This document shows positions 51,885 through 61,766 of a stretch of 64,000 nucleotides of DNA, piece after piece (the first letter of the stretch is position 1; each line of letters opens with the position of its first letter). The notes beneath the pieces were generated by a model that was given only the letters and a program-made list of their open reading frames with translations, was not told where the DNA came from and searched no databases. The translations under genes were made by a program, and so were the position numbers. The stretch comes from Planctomycetota bacterium (GTDB lineage: Bacteria; Planctomycetota; UBA1135; GCA-002686595): assembly GCA_026692665.1 (NCBI GenBank), contig JAPLOF010000026.1, positions 80,773-144,772 of the forward strand, in the 5' to 3' direction.

Positions 51885-52814
51885 ATGGACGGGTCGGCCT
51901 CACGCCCGTATCCTGACCGCGTGGACGACTACGAGCTCGATTGTTTTCGCAAGGCCGGCAAGATCGCTTCCGAGTGCCGGGAATGGGCCAAGGAGAACAT
52001 CCGACCGGGAGTGACCATCCGGCACATCCTGGAGACGATCGAAGACCGGATCCGTGAACGCGGGGCGCAGCCCGGATTCCCGGCGCAGTCGAGCCGCAAC
52101 TTCATCGCGGCGCACTACTGCTCCGCGCCCGAGGACGAACAGGCCTACGCCGAGGGCGACTGCGTCAAGGTCGACATCGGCGTGCACGTCGACGGCTACA
52201 TCGCGGACACGGCGGCGAGCGTCGACCTGTCGAACGACAAGCGCTGGACGCCGCTCGTCGAGTCGTCGCGCAACGCGCTGGCCGCGGCGATCGGCGCCGT
52301 GAAGGACGGCTGCCAGGTCGCCGACGTCGGCGCCGCGATCGAGCGCACGATCCTCGCCGCGGGCTTCCAGCCCGTGCGCAACCTGACGGGTCACGGGCTC
52401 GCGCGCTGGAAGGTGCACACCGCGCCGCAGATCCCGAACTATGCCGAGCGCGGCGCGGGAACCCTGCGGGCCGGGATGGTCTTCGCCATCGAGCCGTTCG
52501 CGAGCACCGGGCGCGGCTACATCCGCGAAGCCGGCAAGGCCGAAGTCTTCATGATGGTGCGCCCGCCGACGAAGGCGAAGGCCTGCGACCGCGACGTGCT
52601 CAAGGCGATCGAAGCCTGGCGCGGCCTCCCGATCGCGCGCCGCTACTTCCGCCACCTCGACCGCGACGCCGTCGAGGACACCTTCACGAAGCTCGCGCGG
52701 CAAGGCTCGCTCGTGCGCTACCCGCCGCTCGTCGAGGACGAAGGCGTGATGGTCGCGCAGTACGAGCACTCGCTCTACCTGACGAAGGACGACGTCGAGA
52801 TCCTGACGGCCTGA
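51885..52814 (+). CDS. map: Type II (archaeal/eukaryotic-like) methionine aminopeptidase
   Basis: A 309-residue M24 peptidase removing N-terminal Met. The metal ligands are visible: two Asp in K-V-D-I-G-V-H-V-D-G-Y-I-A-D-T, His in L-T-G-H-G, Glu in F-A-I-E-P-F and Glu in Y-E-H-S. The long helical insert between them (K-A-K-A-C-D-R-D-V-L-K-A-I-E) marks the type II class, rarer in bacteria than type I. ATG at 51885 is used; GTG at 51921 is an alternative that matches the domain start. Confidence 0.9.
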   Translation: MDGSASRPYPDRVDDYELDCFRKAGKIASECREWAKENIRPGVTIRHILETIEDRIRERGAQPGFPAQSSRNFIAAHYCSAPEDEQAYAEGDCVKVDIGVHVDGYIADTAASVDLSNDKRWTPLVESSRNALAAAIGAVKDGCQVADVGAAIERTILAAGFQPVRNLTGHGLARWKVHTAPQIPNYAERGAGTLRAGMVFAIEPFASTGRGYIREAGKAEVFMMVRPPTKAKACDRDVLKAIEAWRGLPIARRYFRHLDRDAVEDTFTKLARQGSLVRYPPLVEDEGVMVAQYEHSLYLTKDDVEILTA

Positions 52815-52832
52815 TCGAGCCGCGAACACCTC

Positions 52833-52855
52833 GGAAGTTTGCCTGGCTAACTTCC
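52833..52855. terminator. Hairpin between convergent genes, sharing the dispersed repeat core
   Basis: GGAAGTT (52833-52839) pairs with AACTTCC (52849-52855) around a 9-base loop. The loop and right arm contain TGCCTGGCTAACTTC, identical to the core of the long hairpins at 41458 and 63929. It sits between the convergent methionine aminopeptidase and kinase genes, where a bidirectional terminator would be expected. Confidence 0.6.
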
Positions 52856-52877
52856 CGCGAGTTCGACCGCTTCGCTC

Positions 52878-54614
<1,737 letters not shown>

Positions 54615-54757
54615 GGGTCTCGGGAGGCCTCCGCCCCCTTCTCACGAGGCCGCCGCAGGAGGTTACCGGCTTTTCTCCGCTCCTCCGGCGGGAGATCGGG
54701 CCCACGCGGGCGGTCCAGAACGGATGATCCCAGGCAATCCTGCTGGAGCCCCCCCCC

Positions 54758-55321
54758 ATGTTCACAGACTGGCACCTGCTGTTCGTCCCCGCCCTCGTCG
54801 CCACCGTGCTCGTCTTCGTCGCGAGCTCGATCATCCACATGGTGATCCAGTGGCACGCACCCGACTACAAGAAGTTCTCGAACGAGGACGAGGTGCGCGC
54901 CGCGATCCGCAAGTCGAACGCCGCGCCCGGTGAGTACATCCTCCCGCACTGCAAGGACGGGAAGGAGATGGCCGACCCCGCGATGCAGAAGAAGTTCGAG
55001 GAGGGTCCGCTCGGGGTGGTGTACCTGCGTGCGAACGGCGCGACGAAGCTCGGCCCCTTCCTCGGCGCGTGGATCGTCTACACCTTCGTGATCAGCCTGC
55101 TCGTCGCCTACGTCGGGTGGAGCGTGCTGCCGCGCGGCGCGAGCTACCTCAAGGTCTTCCAGGTCATCGGAGCGACCGCGTGGCTCGCGTACGCGTGGGG
55201 CGGTCCGTCGGACTCGATCTGGAAGGGGAAGCCCTGGATGGCGACGTTCCGCGGCCTCGTCGACGGCCTGGTGTACGCCTCGCTGACGGCGGGCGCGTTC
55301 GCCTGGCTCTGGCCCGATTGA
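54758..55321 (+). CDS. Small conserved membrane protein
   Basis: A 187-residue protein with four to five hydrophobic segments: one at 8-30, then a soluble stretch with D-Y-K-K-F-S-N-E-D-E-V, then paired segments from about 105 on. Conserved-looking W-H-A-P-D-Y and P-S-D-S-I-W-K-G-K-P motifs suggest a real family, but I do not recognise it. Its stop abuts the convergent ECF sigma gene. Confidence 0.75.
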   Translation: MFTDWHLLFVPALVATVLVFVASSIIHMVIQWHAPDYKKFSNEDEVRAAIRKSNAAPGEYILPHCKDGKEMADPAMQKKFEEGPLGVVYLRANGATKLGPFLGAWIVYTFVISLLVAYVGWSVLPRGASYLKVFQVIGATAWLAYAWGGPSDSIWKGKPWMATFRGLVDGLVYASLTAGAFAWLWPD

Positions 55322-56041
55322 TCAGGGAGCCAGCGCGGCGAACAGGCCGCGCACCTCGTCGTCGAGGTCGCGCACGTCGTCGAGCGTCGACGCGATCTCG
55401 GCGCGGATCTCCTCGCGCCACGCCTGTCGCAGGCGGTGCGCCGCTACCTTGACCGCGCCCTCCGTCGATCCCAGCGACTCCGCGATCGACCTCAGGTTCG
55501 CCGCGTCGGTTTCCGCGGCGAGGAAGGGCTTGAGCGCCGCGAAGAGCTTCGTCTTGCCCTCGCGCTCCATGCGCCGCTCGAGGCGCACGAGCGCCGCGTC
55601 GAGCACGGACAGCGCCCACGCGCGCTCGAACGTGCGCTCGGGATCCAGCTCGCCGGCGCTCGCGAGCTGCCAACGGCGGTCTGCGTCGGCGGGATCCAGC
55701 GGCACGTGGCGCGCGCGGCCGCCGCGCTTCGCCGAGCGCTCGCGCTCGTCCTCGTGGCTCACGTGGTACTTCAGCGCCGCGAGCAGCCAACCGCGAAATC
55801 GCCCGCGGTCGCCGTCGGCCTGGGCGAGGCGGCCCTTCTCGATCAGCTCCGCGAAGAGCCCCTGCACGAGGTCCGCCGCGCGCTCGCCGTCGATCCCGCG
55901 CCGCCGCAGGTAGGCGTAGAGCGGCCACCAGTACGTCTTGGACAGCTCCTCGAGCGCGCCGCGGGCCTCCGGTTCCTGCGCCGACGCCGCGCGCGCGACC
56001 AGACTCCAGCGCGTCGTCAGGAAGCTGGATCCGCCGCTCAT
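55322..56041 (-). CDS. ECF-type RNA polymerase sigma factor
   Basis: A 239-residue sigma factor. Region 2 begins at F-L-T-T-R-W-S-L-V near residue 7 (a planctomycete-type start) with A-A-D-L-V-Q-G-L-F near 57; region 4 has L-R-S-I-A-E-S-L-G-S-T-E-G-A-V-K-V-A-A-H-R-L-R near 185, the -35-binding helix-turn-helix. No classical anti-sigma gene is adjacent; the zinc-ribbon kinase at 52878-54614 could modulate it. It starts 13 bp after mutS, so it is probably cotranscribed with it. Confidence 0.9.
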   Translation of the reverse strand: MSGGSSFLTTRWSLVARAASAQEPEARGALEELSKTYWWPLYAYLRRRGIDGERAADLVQGLFAELIEKGRLAQADGDRGRFRGWLLAALKYHVSHEDERERSAKRGGRARHVPLDPADADRRWQLASAGELDPERTFERAWALSVLDAALVRLERRMEREGKTKLFAALKPFLAAETDAANLRSIAESLGSTEGAVKVAAHRLRQAWREEIRAEIASTLDDVRDLDDEVRGLFAALAP

Positions 56042-56054
56042 CGCGCCGTGCGTT

Positions 56055-58691
56055 TCACAGCAGCTTGCGCTGCAGGTCCCGCAGGAGGCACAGCGCCTCG
56101 AACGGCGTCAGCCGGTCGATGTCGAGCTTGCGGATCTCCTCCTCGGTCGCGCTGAACGGCGACTCGAAGAGGCCGAGCTGACGCCCGGAATCCTCGGACT
56201 TCCGGCCCTTCGCGATCCGCGGCGCGAGCCCCTCCGCGTCCTCCTCGAGCTCGGCCAGGATCTCCTTCGCGCGCACGAGCAGCGCATCGGGAACGCCCGC
56301 CAGCCGCGCGACGTGGATGCCGTAGGAGCGGTCTGTGCCGCCCTCGACGATCTTGTGCAGGAAGACGATCTCGTCGTTCCACTCGCGGACGGCCACGCTC
56401 TTGTTGCAGACGCCCTCGAAGCGCGTGGCGAGCTGGGTGAGCTGGTGGTAGTGCGTCGCGAACAGCGTGCGGCAGCGCGCGCGCTCGTGCAGGTGCTCGA
56501 CGATCGCCCACGCCAGCGCGAGGCCGTCGAACGTGCTCGTCCCGCGGCCGACCTCGTCCAGCACCACGAGCGAGCGCGCGGACGCGTTGTTCAGGATGTT
56601 CGCGATCTCGAGCATCTCGACCATGAACGTCGAGGCCTGGCGCCCGATGTCGTCGGCGGACCCGATGCGCGTGAAGATGCGATCGACGACGCCGACCTTG
56701 GCATCCTTCGCCGGCACGAAGGAACCCATCTGCGCCAGCAGCACGATGAGCGCCGTCTGGCGGATGTAGGTCGACTTGCCGGCCATGTTCGGGCCGGTCA
56801 ACACCGTGACCATGCGGTCCGTGCGGTTCAGGTGGCTGTCGTTCGGCACGAATGCGACGTCGCGCTGTGCGCGCTCGACGATCGGGTGGCGACCGTCCGT
56901 GATCTTGATCGCGTCGCCGGCGTCGACCTTGGGCGCGACCCAGCGGTTCTCGGTGGCGCACTGCGCCAGCGCCGCCAGGACGTCGAGCTCGCCGATCGCG
57001 CGCGCCGTCGCGAGGACACGCGGGATCTCCGCCGCCGCGGCGTCGCGCAATTCCTCGAAGATGGAGAACTCGAGATCGCGCGCCTTCTCCTCGGCGTGCA
57101 GCACCTTCTCCTCGAACTCCTTCAGCTCCGGCGTGACGTAACGCTCGGCGTTCTTGACGGTCTGCTTGCGGATCCAGTGCGCCGGCACGCGCTCGACCTG
57201 GCCGCGCGGCACCTCGAGGAAGTAGCCGAAGACCGAGTTGAAGCCGACCTTCAGGCCGTTCATCCCGGTGCGCGCGATCTCCTCGCTCTGGAAGCGCGCC
57301 ATCCAGCCCTTGGCGTCGCGCGCGAGCGTGTGCAGCTCGTCGAGCTCGGCCGAGACCCCCGAGCGGACGAGCCCGCCCTCCTTGATGGTCGGCGGCGGCG
57401 AGTCCACCAGCGTCCCGGACAGGCGCGCGACGAGCTCCGCGACCGGATCGAGGCGCTCCAAGAGCTCGCCCAGGGCCTTCGAGTGCGCGTGCTCCAGCGC
57501 GCCGCGCAGCTCGGGCACGCGCGCCAGCGAGTTCGCGAGCCCCACGAGATCGCGCGCATTGCAGCGTCCCGTGGCGATCTTGCCGGCCAAGCGCTCGACG
57601 TCGAGCACGTTCCCGAGCACGTCGCGCGCCCGTTCGCGCAGCACGGAGTTCTCGGCGAACTCCGCGACGCCCTTCTGGCGGTGGAGGATGCCGTCGACGT
57701 CGCGCAGCGGCGCGCCCAGCCACTCGCGCAGGGTGCGCCCGCCCATCGGCGTGCGCGATTGGTCGAGGACCTCGAGCAGAGTGCCTTCGCGCCGACCCTC
57801 GCGCTGCGTCTCGAACAGCTCGAGGCACGAGCGTGTGGCGCGGTCCAGCACGAGGTGCCGCGCGCGGTCGACGAGTTCCAGGCGATCGACGTGCGCGCAC
57901 CCTTGGCGCTGCGTTTCCTCGAGGTAGGCCAGGAGCGCACCCGCGGCCGGGACGATCGGGGAGCGCTCGTCGACGCCGAGCCCTTCGAGCCGCGCGACTC
58001 CGAGCTGCTTCGTGACGAGACGCAGCGCCGATTCGCGGTCGAAGTGCCAGGCCTCGCGCTGGTGCACGCGGGGTCCGAGAATCTGCTTCAGCTCCGCCGA
58101 CGCAGCCGCGTTCGTCTCCGCGAAGTTCGCGGCCACGATGAGCTCGGAAGGGGAGACGCGCGCGATCTCGTCCCCCAGCGTCGCGAGGTCGAGCTCACAG
58201 GCCTGGAAGCGACCCGTGGAGAGGTCCACCCAAGCGAGCGCCGCGGCGTCGCCTTGCGCGTACAGGCACGCGAGGTGGTTCGCCGCGCGCGCATCGAGGG
58301 CGTTCTCCTCCGTGAGCGTGCCCGCCGTGACGACGCGCACGACCTGTCGGTCGACGATGCCCTTCGCCTGACGAGGGTCTTCCATCTGCTCGCAGATCGC
58401 GACGCGGAAGCCCTTGTTCACGAGGCGCATCAGGTACGAGTCGGCCGCGCGCACCGGCACGCCCGCCATCGCGATCGCGTCCTCGCCCTTCGACCGCGAG
58501 GTGAGCGCGATGCCCAGCTCGCGCGCGGCGATCGTCGCGTCCTCGTGGAAGAGCTCGTAGAAGTCGCCCATGCGGAAGAACAGCAGGGCGTCGGGCGCTT
58601 CGCGTTTCGCGCGCCAGAACTGCTCCATCATGGGGGAGTGCTGGCCGCCGGATCGCGCGGGCTGGTCCTTGGGCAGGTACGTCGAGCGCAT
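56055..58691 (-). CDS. mutS: DNA mismatch repair protein MutS
   Basis: An 878-residue MutS1. The mismatch-reading F-F-R-M-G-D-F-Y-E-L-F lies near residue 38, the connector and lever domains follow, and the ATPase has T-G-P-N-M-A-G-K-S-T near 633 and D-E-V-G-R-G-T-S-T-F-D-G near 710. ATG at 58691 gives the usual N-terminus; the longer ORF overlaps the divergent lipoprotein. Only mutS is in the window; mutL is not. Confidence 0.95.
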   Translation of the reverse strand: MRSTYLPKDQPARSGGQHSPMMEQFWRAKREAPDALLFFRMGDFYELFHEDATIAARELGIALTSRSKGEDAIAMAGVPVRAADSYLMRLVNKGFRVAICEQMEDPRQAKGIVDRQVVRVVTAGTLTEENALDARAANHLACLYAQGDAAALAWVDLSTGRFQACELDLATLGDEIARVSPSELIVAANFAETNAAASAELKQILGPRVHQREAWHFDRESALRLVTKQLGVARLEGLGVDERSPIVPAAGALLAYLEETQRQGCAHVDRLELVDRARHLVLDRATRSCLELFETQREGRREGTLLEVLDQSRTPMGGRTLREWLGAPLRDVDGILHRQKGVAEFAENSVLRERARDVLGNVLDVERLAGKIATGRCNARDLVGLANSLARVPELRGALEHAHSKALGELLERLDPVAELVARLSGTLVDSPPPTIKEGGLVRSGVSAELDELHTLARDAKGWMARFQSEEIARTGMNGLKVGFNSVFGYFLEVPRGQVERVPAHWIRKQTVKNAERYVTPELKEFEEKVLHAEEKARDLEFSIFEELRDAAAAEIPRVLATARAIGELDVLAALAQCATENRWVAPKVDAGDAIKITDGRHPIVERAQRDVAFVPNDSHLNRTDRMVTVLTGPNMAGKSTYIRQTALIVLLAQMGSFVPAKDAKVGVVDRIFTRIGSADDIGRQASTFMVEMLEIANILNNASARSLVVLDEVGRGTSTFDGLALAWAIVEHLHERARCRTLFATHYHQLTQLATRFEGVCNKSVAVREWNDEIVFLHKIVEGGTDRSYGIHVARLAGVPDALLVRAKEILAELEEDAEGLAPRIAKGRKSEDSGRQLGLFESPFSATEEEIRKLDIDRLTPFEALCLLRDLQRKLL

Positions 58692-58773
58692 GGCGTCTCG
58701 ACAGTGTAGAGGAAGCGCGGTCGGCGGAAGCCGCGACTTGCGCGAGCCCGTGTCAGCACGGACGATCCACGGC

Positions 58774-59160
58774 ATGTGCGACCGGATTCCCCCCTCGTGG
58801 CTCGCTCCCGCGTTCGTCCTGGTCCTCGCCACCGGAGGTTGCGGCTCCACGGGCAGCGCCGACGGCCTGCCGCGCGAACCCGCGGCACGCGAGAAGGCGC
58901 TCGGCGACCGCCTCGCTCTGCGCGACCCGCGCACCGGGGAGGAGGGCGGGGCGACCTACCTGGAGGTGACGCTCTCGAACCCGAGCAGCGACCGGGTCAC
59001 CGCGCGCTGCGCGCCAGAGTGGTACGACGCCAAGGGTGCTGTCGTCGCGGCCGCGAGCGCGTGGCAGGACGTGAGCCTGAAACCTGGCGAGGAGCGGCGC
59101 CTGCGGTTCGCGCCGATGCCGGCCGCTTCGCGTTCGTGGCGCCTGCGTTTCGCACCGTGA
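58774..59160 (+). CDS. YcfL-like (DUF1425) lipoprotein
   Basis: A 128-residue lipoprotein with a signal ending T-G-G-C. The domain has V-T-L-S-N-P-S-S-D-R-V and C-A-P-E-W-Y-D-A-K-G and S-A-W-Q-D-V-S-L-K-P-G-E, matching DUF1425/YcfL. In enterobacteria ycfL lies next to lpoB; here too it overlaps a possible LpoB-like gene (GTGA). Divergent from mutS. Confidence 0.8.
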   Translation: MCDRIPPSWLAPAFVLVLATGGCGSTGSADGLPREPAAREKALGDRLALRDPRTGEEGGATYLEVTLSNPSSDRVTARCAPEWYDAKGAVVAAASAWQDVSLKPGEERRLRFAPMPAASRSWRLRFAP

Positions 59161-59630
59161 ATCCCGGGGGCGCGAGCCTGTACCTGCTGGCCCGGACCGG
59201 CCTCCTGCTGGTCGTAGGCCTGGCCGCGTTCCTGCCCGGTTGCCGCTCCGCGGCGGACGATCGCGTGCCCGAACTGCCCGTCCGGATCGAGGTGGGCCGG
59301 GGCAGTCCCGACGCGATCGCGCGCCGTGCCGCGACCGAGTTCGCCGACGCGGAGGTGCTGGCCGCGCTCGGTCCGCGCGCGGGAGAACGGGACCGCCGCT
59401 TCCTCGTGCGCCTCGAGCGGGCCGGCAGGGACACGGACGCCGCGTTCGAGACCCTGTTCGGGAATGCGCTCGTCGGGACCGGCAGGTTCCTGGTCGTCGA
59501 GGATCCGCGCGCTCCGGCCGTGCGCGCGCAGGTTTCCGGGCCGCGGGGCGACGAGGAGGCCCTCATGCGGGTCCGAGGGCCGGACGGCGAGGTCTGGTTG
59601 GAGGCACGCGGGCACCTCGACGGGAATTGA
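59157..59630 (+). CDS. LpoB-like lipoprotein (possible peptidoglycan synthase activator)
   Basis: A 157-residue lipoprotein, GTG start overlapping the YcfL-like stop. The signal ends F-L-P-G-C. The body has an alpha/beta pattern with A-F-E-T-L-F-G-N-A-L and G-R-F-L-V-V-E-D, as in the LpoB/CsgG-like fold. Gene order and fold suggest LpoB, which activates PBP1b in enterobacteria. Sequence similarity is weak, so the function is inferred from context. Confidence 0.6.
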   Translation: MNPGGASLYLLARTGLLLVVGLAAFLPGCRSAADDRVPELPVRIEVGRGSPDAIARRAATEFADAEVLAALGPRAGERDRRFLVRLERAGRDTDAAFETLFGNALVGTGRFLVVEDPRAPAVRAQVSGPRGDEEALMRVRGPDGEVWLEARGHLDGN

Positions 59631-59789
59631 CCCGGTTCCGTGTCCGCTGCGATTCCGGGCGCAGGAGCACGGCTGCCGGTCGGAGCCGAGCAACCGCCTT
59701 CCAGCGCGCTCCTGGAGGGCAGAAGGAGAGCAGTGCGGGGGGCCTCCTCGCCGTGCTCCTTCGTATTGCAGAATCCTGGAACCCCAGTT

Positions 59790-59815
59790 CGGAAGCCAGA
59801 TCAGGCTGGCTTCCG
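59790..59815. other. 10-bp hairpin upstream of the terminator array
   Basis: CGGAAGCCAG pairs perfectly with CTGGCTTCCG around a 6-base loop. It has no T tract. It may be a degraded first member of the array that follows or the terminator of the lipoprotein pair. Confidence 0.45.
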
Positions 59816-59833
59816 CCCATGTCCTGAGGGGGA

Positions 59834-59920
59834 TTCGGCGGGCTCTGTGCCGAACCTCGTGAGCGAAGGCCTCTCCGATGCCCCGAACCCGCCGAATTCT
59901 TCGGCGGGTTCGGCCCTTTT
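59834..59920 (+). ncRNA. Array element 1 (divergent): 5' hairpin, CTCTCCGATGCC, terminator
   Basis: A 6-bp hairpin TTCGGC/GCCGAA (59834-59854) is followed by CTCTCCGATGCC (cf. CTTCTCGATGCC in the other members) and a 14-bp perfect terminator stem CCGAACCCGCCGAA / TTCGGCGGGTTCGG with a TTC loop and a CCCTTTT tail. Same layout as elements 2-5 but with different sequence. Confidence 0.6.
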
Positions 59921-60019
59921 CAGACCCACGCCGAGCGACATGGTCGCCGGGCCTCGGACCGCGCGAAGGAAGTTGGATTTCCGCGATCGGAATGCGTCTC
60001 ACTGCCGGCTGGTTCGGGT

Positions 60020-60099
60020 GCAGCTCGAAGCTGCGCTGGGGACAACTCTTCTCGATGCCCGTCAGCCCGCTGGGTCCGCCCGGCGGGCTGACGTCTTTT
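60020..60099 (+). ncRNA. Array element 2: structured RNA with intrinsic terminator
   Basis: 5' hairpin GCAGCT-CGA-AGCTGC (60020-60034), conserved GCTGGGGACAACTCTTCTCG, then a 14-bp stem (60061-60074 with 60079-60092, one U-G) closed by a TCCG loop and followed by TCTTTT. No coding sequence fits. Confidence 0.75.
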
Positions 60100-60192
60100 C
60101 CCCGGCCACGCGCGCGGACCAACCCCCGCGATCGAGTCTCGACCCGAGCGGATTCCGGGTTCGGCTGCGCGCGGTTCCCCGCTCACCGGCGT

Positions 60193-60272
60193 GCAGCCTG
60201 AAGCTGCGCTGGGGACAACTCTTCTCGATGCCCGTCAGCCCGCTGGGTCCGCCCGGCGGGCTGATGTCTTTT
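60193..60272 (+). ncRNA. Array element 3: structured RNA with intrinsic terminator
   Basis: Nearly identical to element 2 in the middle block and terminator. The 5' hairpin is GCAGC/GCTGC. The terminator stem is 60234-60247 with 60252-60265; a C-to-T change at its foot keeps a G-U pair. TCCG loop, TCTTTT tail. About 173 bp downstream of element 2. Confidence 0.75.
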
Positions 60273-60352
60273 CCGGCCGTGCACCCCGAGACCCGCTCGC
60301 TCGCCATCCGGATTCCCGGTTCGGATCCATGCGGTGCCCGGCTCACCCGGGT

Positions 60353-60431
60353 GCAGCACGAAGCTGCGCTGGGGACAACTCTTCTCGAAGCCATCAGCCC
60401 GCCGGGTCCGCCCGACGGGCTGGTGTCTTTT
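60353..60431 (+). ncRNA. Array element 4: structured RNA with intrinsic terminator
   Basis: 5' hairpin GCAGC/GCTGC and the same GCTGGGGACAACTCTTCTCG block. The terminator stem (60393-60406 with 60411-60424) has changed bases on both sides that mostly keep pairing (for example the inner U-G of element 2 is C-G here), one C-A mismatch, a TCCG loop and a TCTTTT tail. Confidence 0.73.
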
Positions 60432-60490
60432 CCAGCCGAGCTTCGCGCGGATCGGCGTTCGGAGGCGTCCGACGTCCGGCTCCTCGACGT

Positions 60491-60571
60491 GCAGCCCGCA
60501 AGGCTGCGCTGGGGATCCGATTCTTCTCGATGCAGGCCCGACCGGTTCGCCGGTCGGGTCTGCGTTCTTTT
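60491..60571 (+). ncRNA. Array element 5: structured RNA with intrinsic terminator
   Basis: 5' hairpin GCAGCC-CGCAA-GGCTGC keeps six pairs with different bases from element 2. The middle block is GCTGGGGATCCGATTCTTCTCG. The terminator stem (60532-60545 with 60550-60563) is largely different in sequence but is again 14 bp, with a TTCG tetraloop and a TTCTTTT tail. It ends 62 bp before the epimerase ATG. Confidence 0.75.
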
Positions 60572-60632
60572 CCAGCCTGACGCCGGGGACACGCTCCCGG
60601 TGCAGGCCGCCCTTGGCCGATAGCATGCTCCC

Positions 60633-61577
60633 ATGGCGCAGTACCTCGTGACCGGCGGGGCGGGCTTCATCGGTTCGCACCTCGTGAGGGCGCTCCTGGA
60701 GCGCGGAGACCGCGTGCGCGTGCTCGACGACCTCTCGACGGGTCGGGCCGAGAACCTCGACGGGCTCCCCGTCGAGTTCGTGCGTGGCTCCATCGTCGAT
60801 CCCGCGGCCTGCGAGGCCGCCTGCGCGGGAATCGCCGGGGTCTTCCACGAAGCCGCGCAGGTGTCGGTCCCGCGCAGCGTGCAGGCCCCGCGCGAGAGCT
60901 ACCAGATCAACGTCATGGGCACGCTGAACGTGCTCGAGGCCTGCCGGGTCGCGGGCGTGAAGCGCGTCGTGTTCGCGGCTTCCTCGGCGGCCTACGGCGA
61001 CACCGTCGAGCTGCCCAAGGTCGAGACGATGACGCCCCGACCGCTTTCGCCCTACGCGAGCGGCAAGCTCGCCGGCGAGGATCTGCTGCGCGTCTACGGA
61101 TCCCTCTACGGGATGCACACCGTCGCGCTGCGCTACTTCAACGTGTTCGGTCCGAGGCAGGTGGACGACAGCCCGTACACGGGCGTCATCGCGATCTTCG
61201 CCCGTGCGCTGCTCGAGGGGCGTCGCGCGACGATCTACGGCGACGGCGCGCAGTCGCGCGACCTGACGTACATCGACAACGTCGTCGCGGCGAACCTGGC
61301 GGCGATGGAGCGCGACCTCGAGCCGGGCACGGTCGTGAACGTCGGCGCAGGCGAGCGGGTCTCGATCCTCGACATCTACCGCGCGATGGCCGAGCTGGTC
61401 GGCAGCGACCTGCAACCGGTCTTCGCGCCCCCGCGCGCTGGAGACGTGCGCGACAGCCTCGCGTCGATCGATCGGGCACGCGCGCTGCTCGGCTACGTAC
61501 CCAAGGTGGGTTGGCGCGAGGGGATCGCGCGGACCGTCGCCTGGTACCGCGAGCGGCTGCAGACGGCACGGGTCTGA
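60633..61577 (+). CDS. NAD-dependent sugar-nucleotide epimerase/dehydratase (GalE-like)
   Basis: A 314-residue extended SDR enzyme. The nucleotide-binding T-G-G-A-G-F-I-G-S-H is at residue 6, L-D-D-L-S-T-G at 33, the Ser of A-A-S-S-A-A-Y near 114 and the catalytic Y-A-S-G-K near 138. Closest in style to UDP-glucose 4-epimerases and related UDP-sugar enzymes, fitting the polysaccharide theme. It is preceded by the tandem structured-element array, which could control it by attenuation if transcription enters from upstream. Confidence 0.92.
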   Translation: MAQYLVTGGAGFIGSHLVRALLERGDRVRVLDDLSTGRAENLDGLPVEFVRGSIVDPAACEAACAGIAGVFHEAAQVSVPRSVQAPRESYQINVMGTLNVLEACRVAGVKRVVFAASSAAYGDTVELPKVETMTPRPLSPYASGKLAGEDLLRVYGSLYGMHTVALRYFNVFGPRQVDDSPYTGVIAIFARALLEGRRATIYGDGAQSRDLTYIDNVVAANLAAMERDLEPGTVVNVGAGERVSILDIYRAMAELVGSDLQPVFAPPRAGDVRDSLASIDRARALLGYVPKVGWREGIARTVAWYRERLQTARV

Positions 61578-61623
61578 ATTCGGCGCGGTCGGTCGCGCGA
61601 GCACCCGCTCCGGATGCTCTCAG

Positions 61624-61684
61624 AACGGGCTGGAGCGCCGCCGAAGGCCTCCAGAAGCGCCATTCCTTGCCCGTTTTCGGCGGC
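61624..61684 (+). promoter_or_regulatory. Possible pseudoknot or alternative hairpins in the pckA leader
   Basis: AACGGGC (61624-61630) can pair with GCCCGTT (61669-61675), and GCCGCCGAA (61637-61645) with TTCGGCGGC (61676-61684). The stems interleave, so they form an H-type pseudoknot or exclude each other. A small CTGGAG/CTCCAG stem lies inside. The block is 83 bp upstream of the pckA ATG. Confidence 0.45.
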
Positions 61685-61766
61685 CTGGATACCCTCGGCG
61701 ACTTCACACGCTCCGGCCCGAATCGCGCGCGCCCCTCCTGGGCCGCGGGGGCGGAGAGGACCCGCC

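Noticed and set aside
60020..60571. Repeated units with spacers suggested a CRISPR-like array.
   Set aside because: Units are about 80 bp with terminator structure, spacings vary (173, 160, 138 bp), flanks between units are related rather than unique, and no cas gene is present.
60183..61604. Long open frames on both strands crossing the structured array and the epimerase gene, with repeated peptide motifs.
   Set aside because: The repeats are read in several frames on both strands because the DNA itself repeats; no start signal, and the real epimerase gene occupies the other strand.
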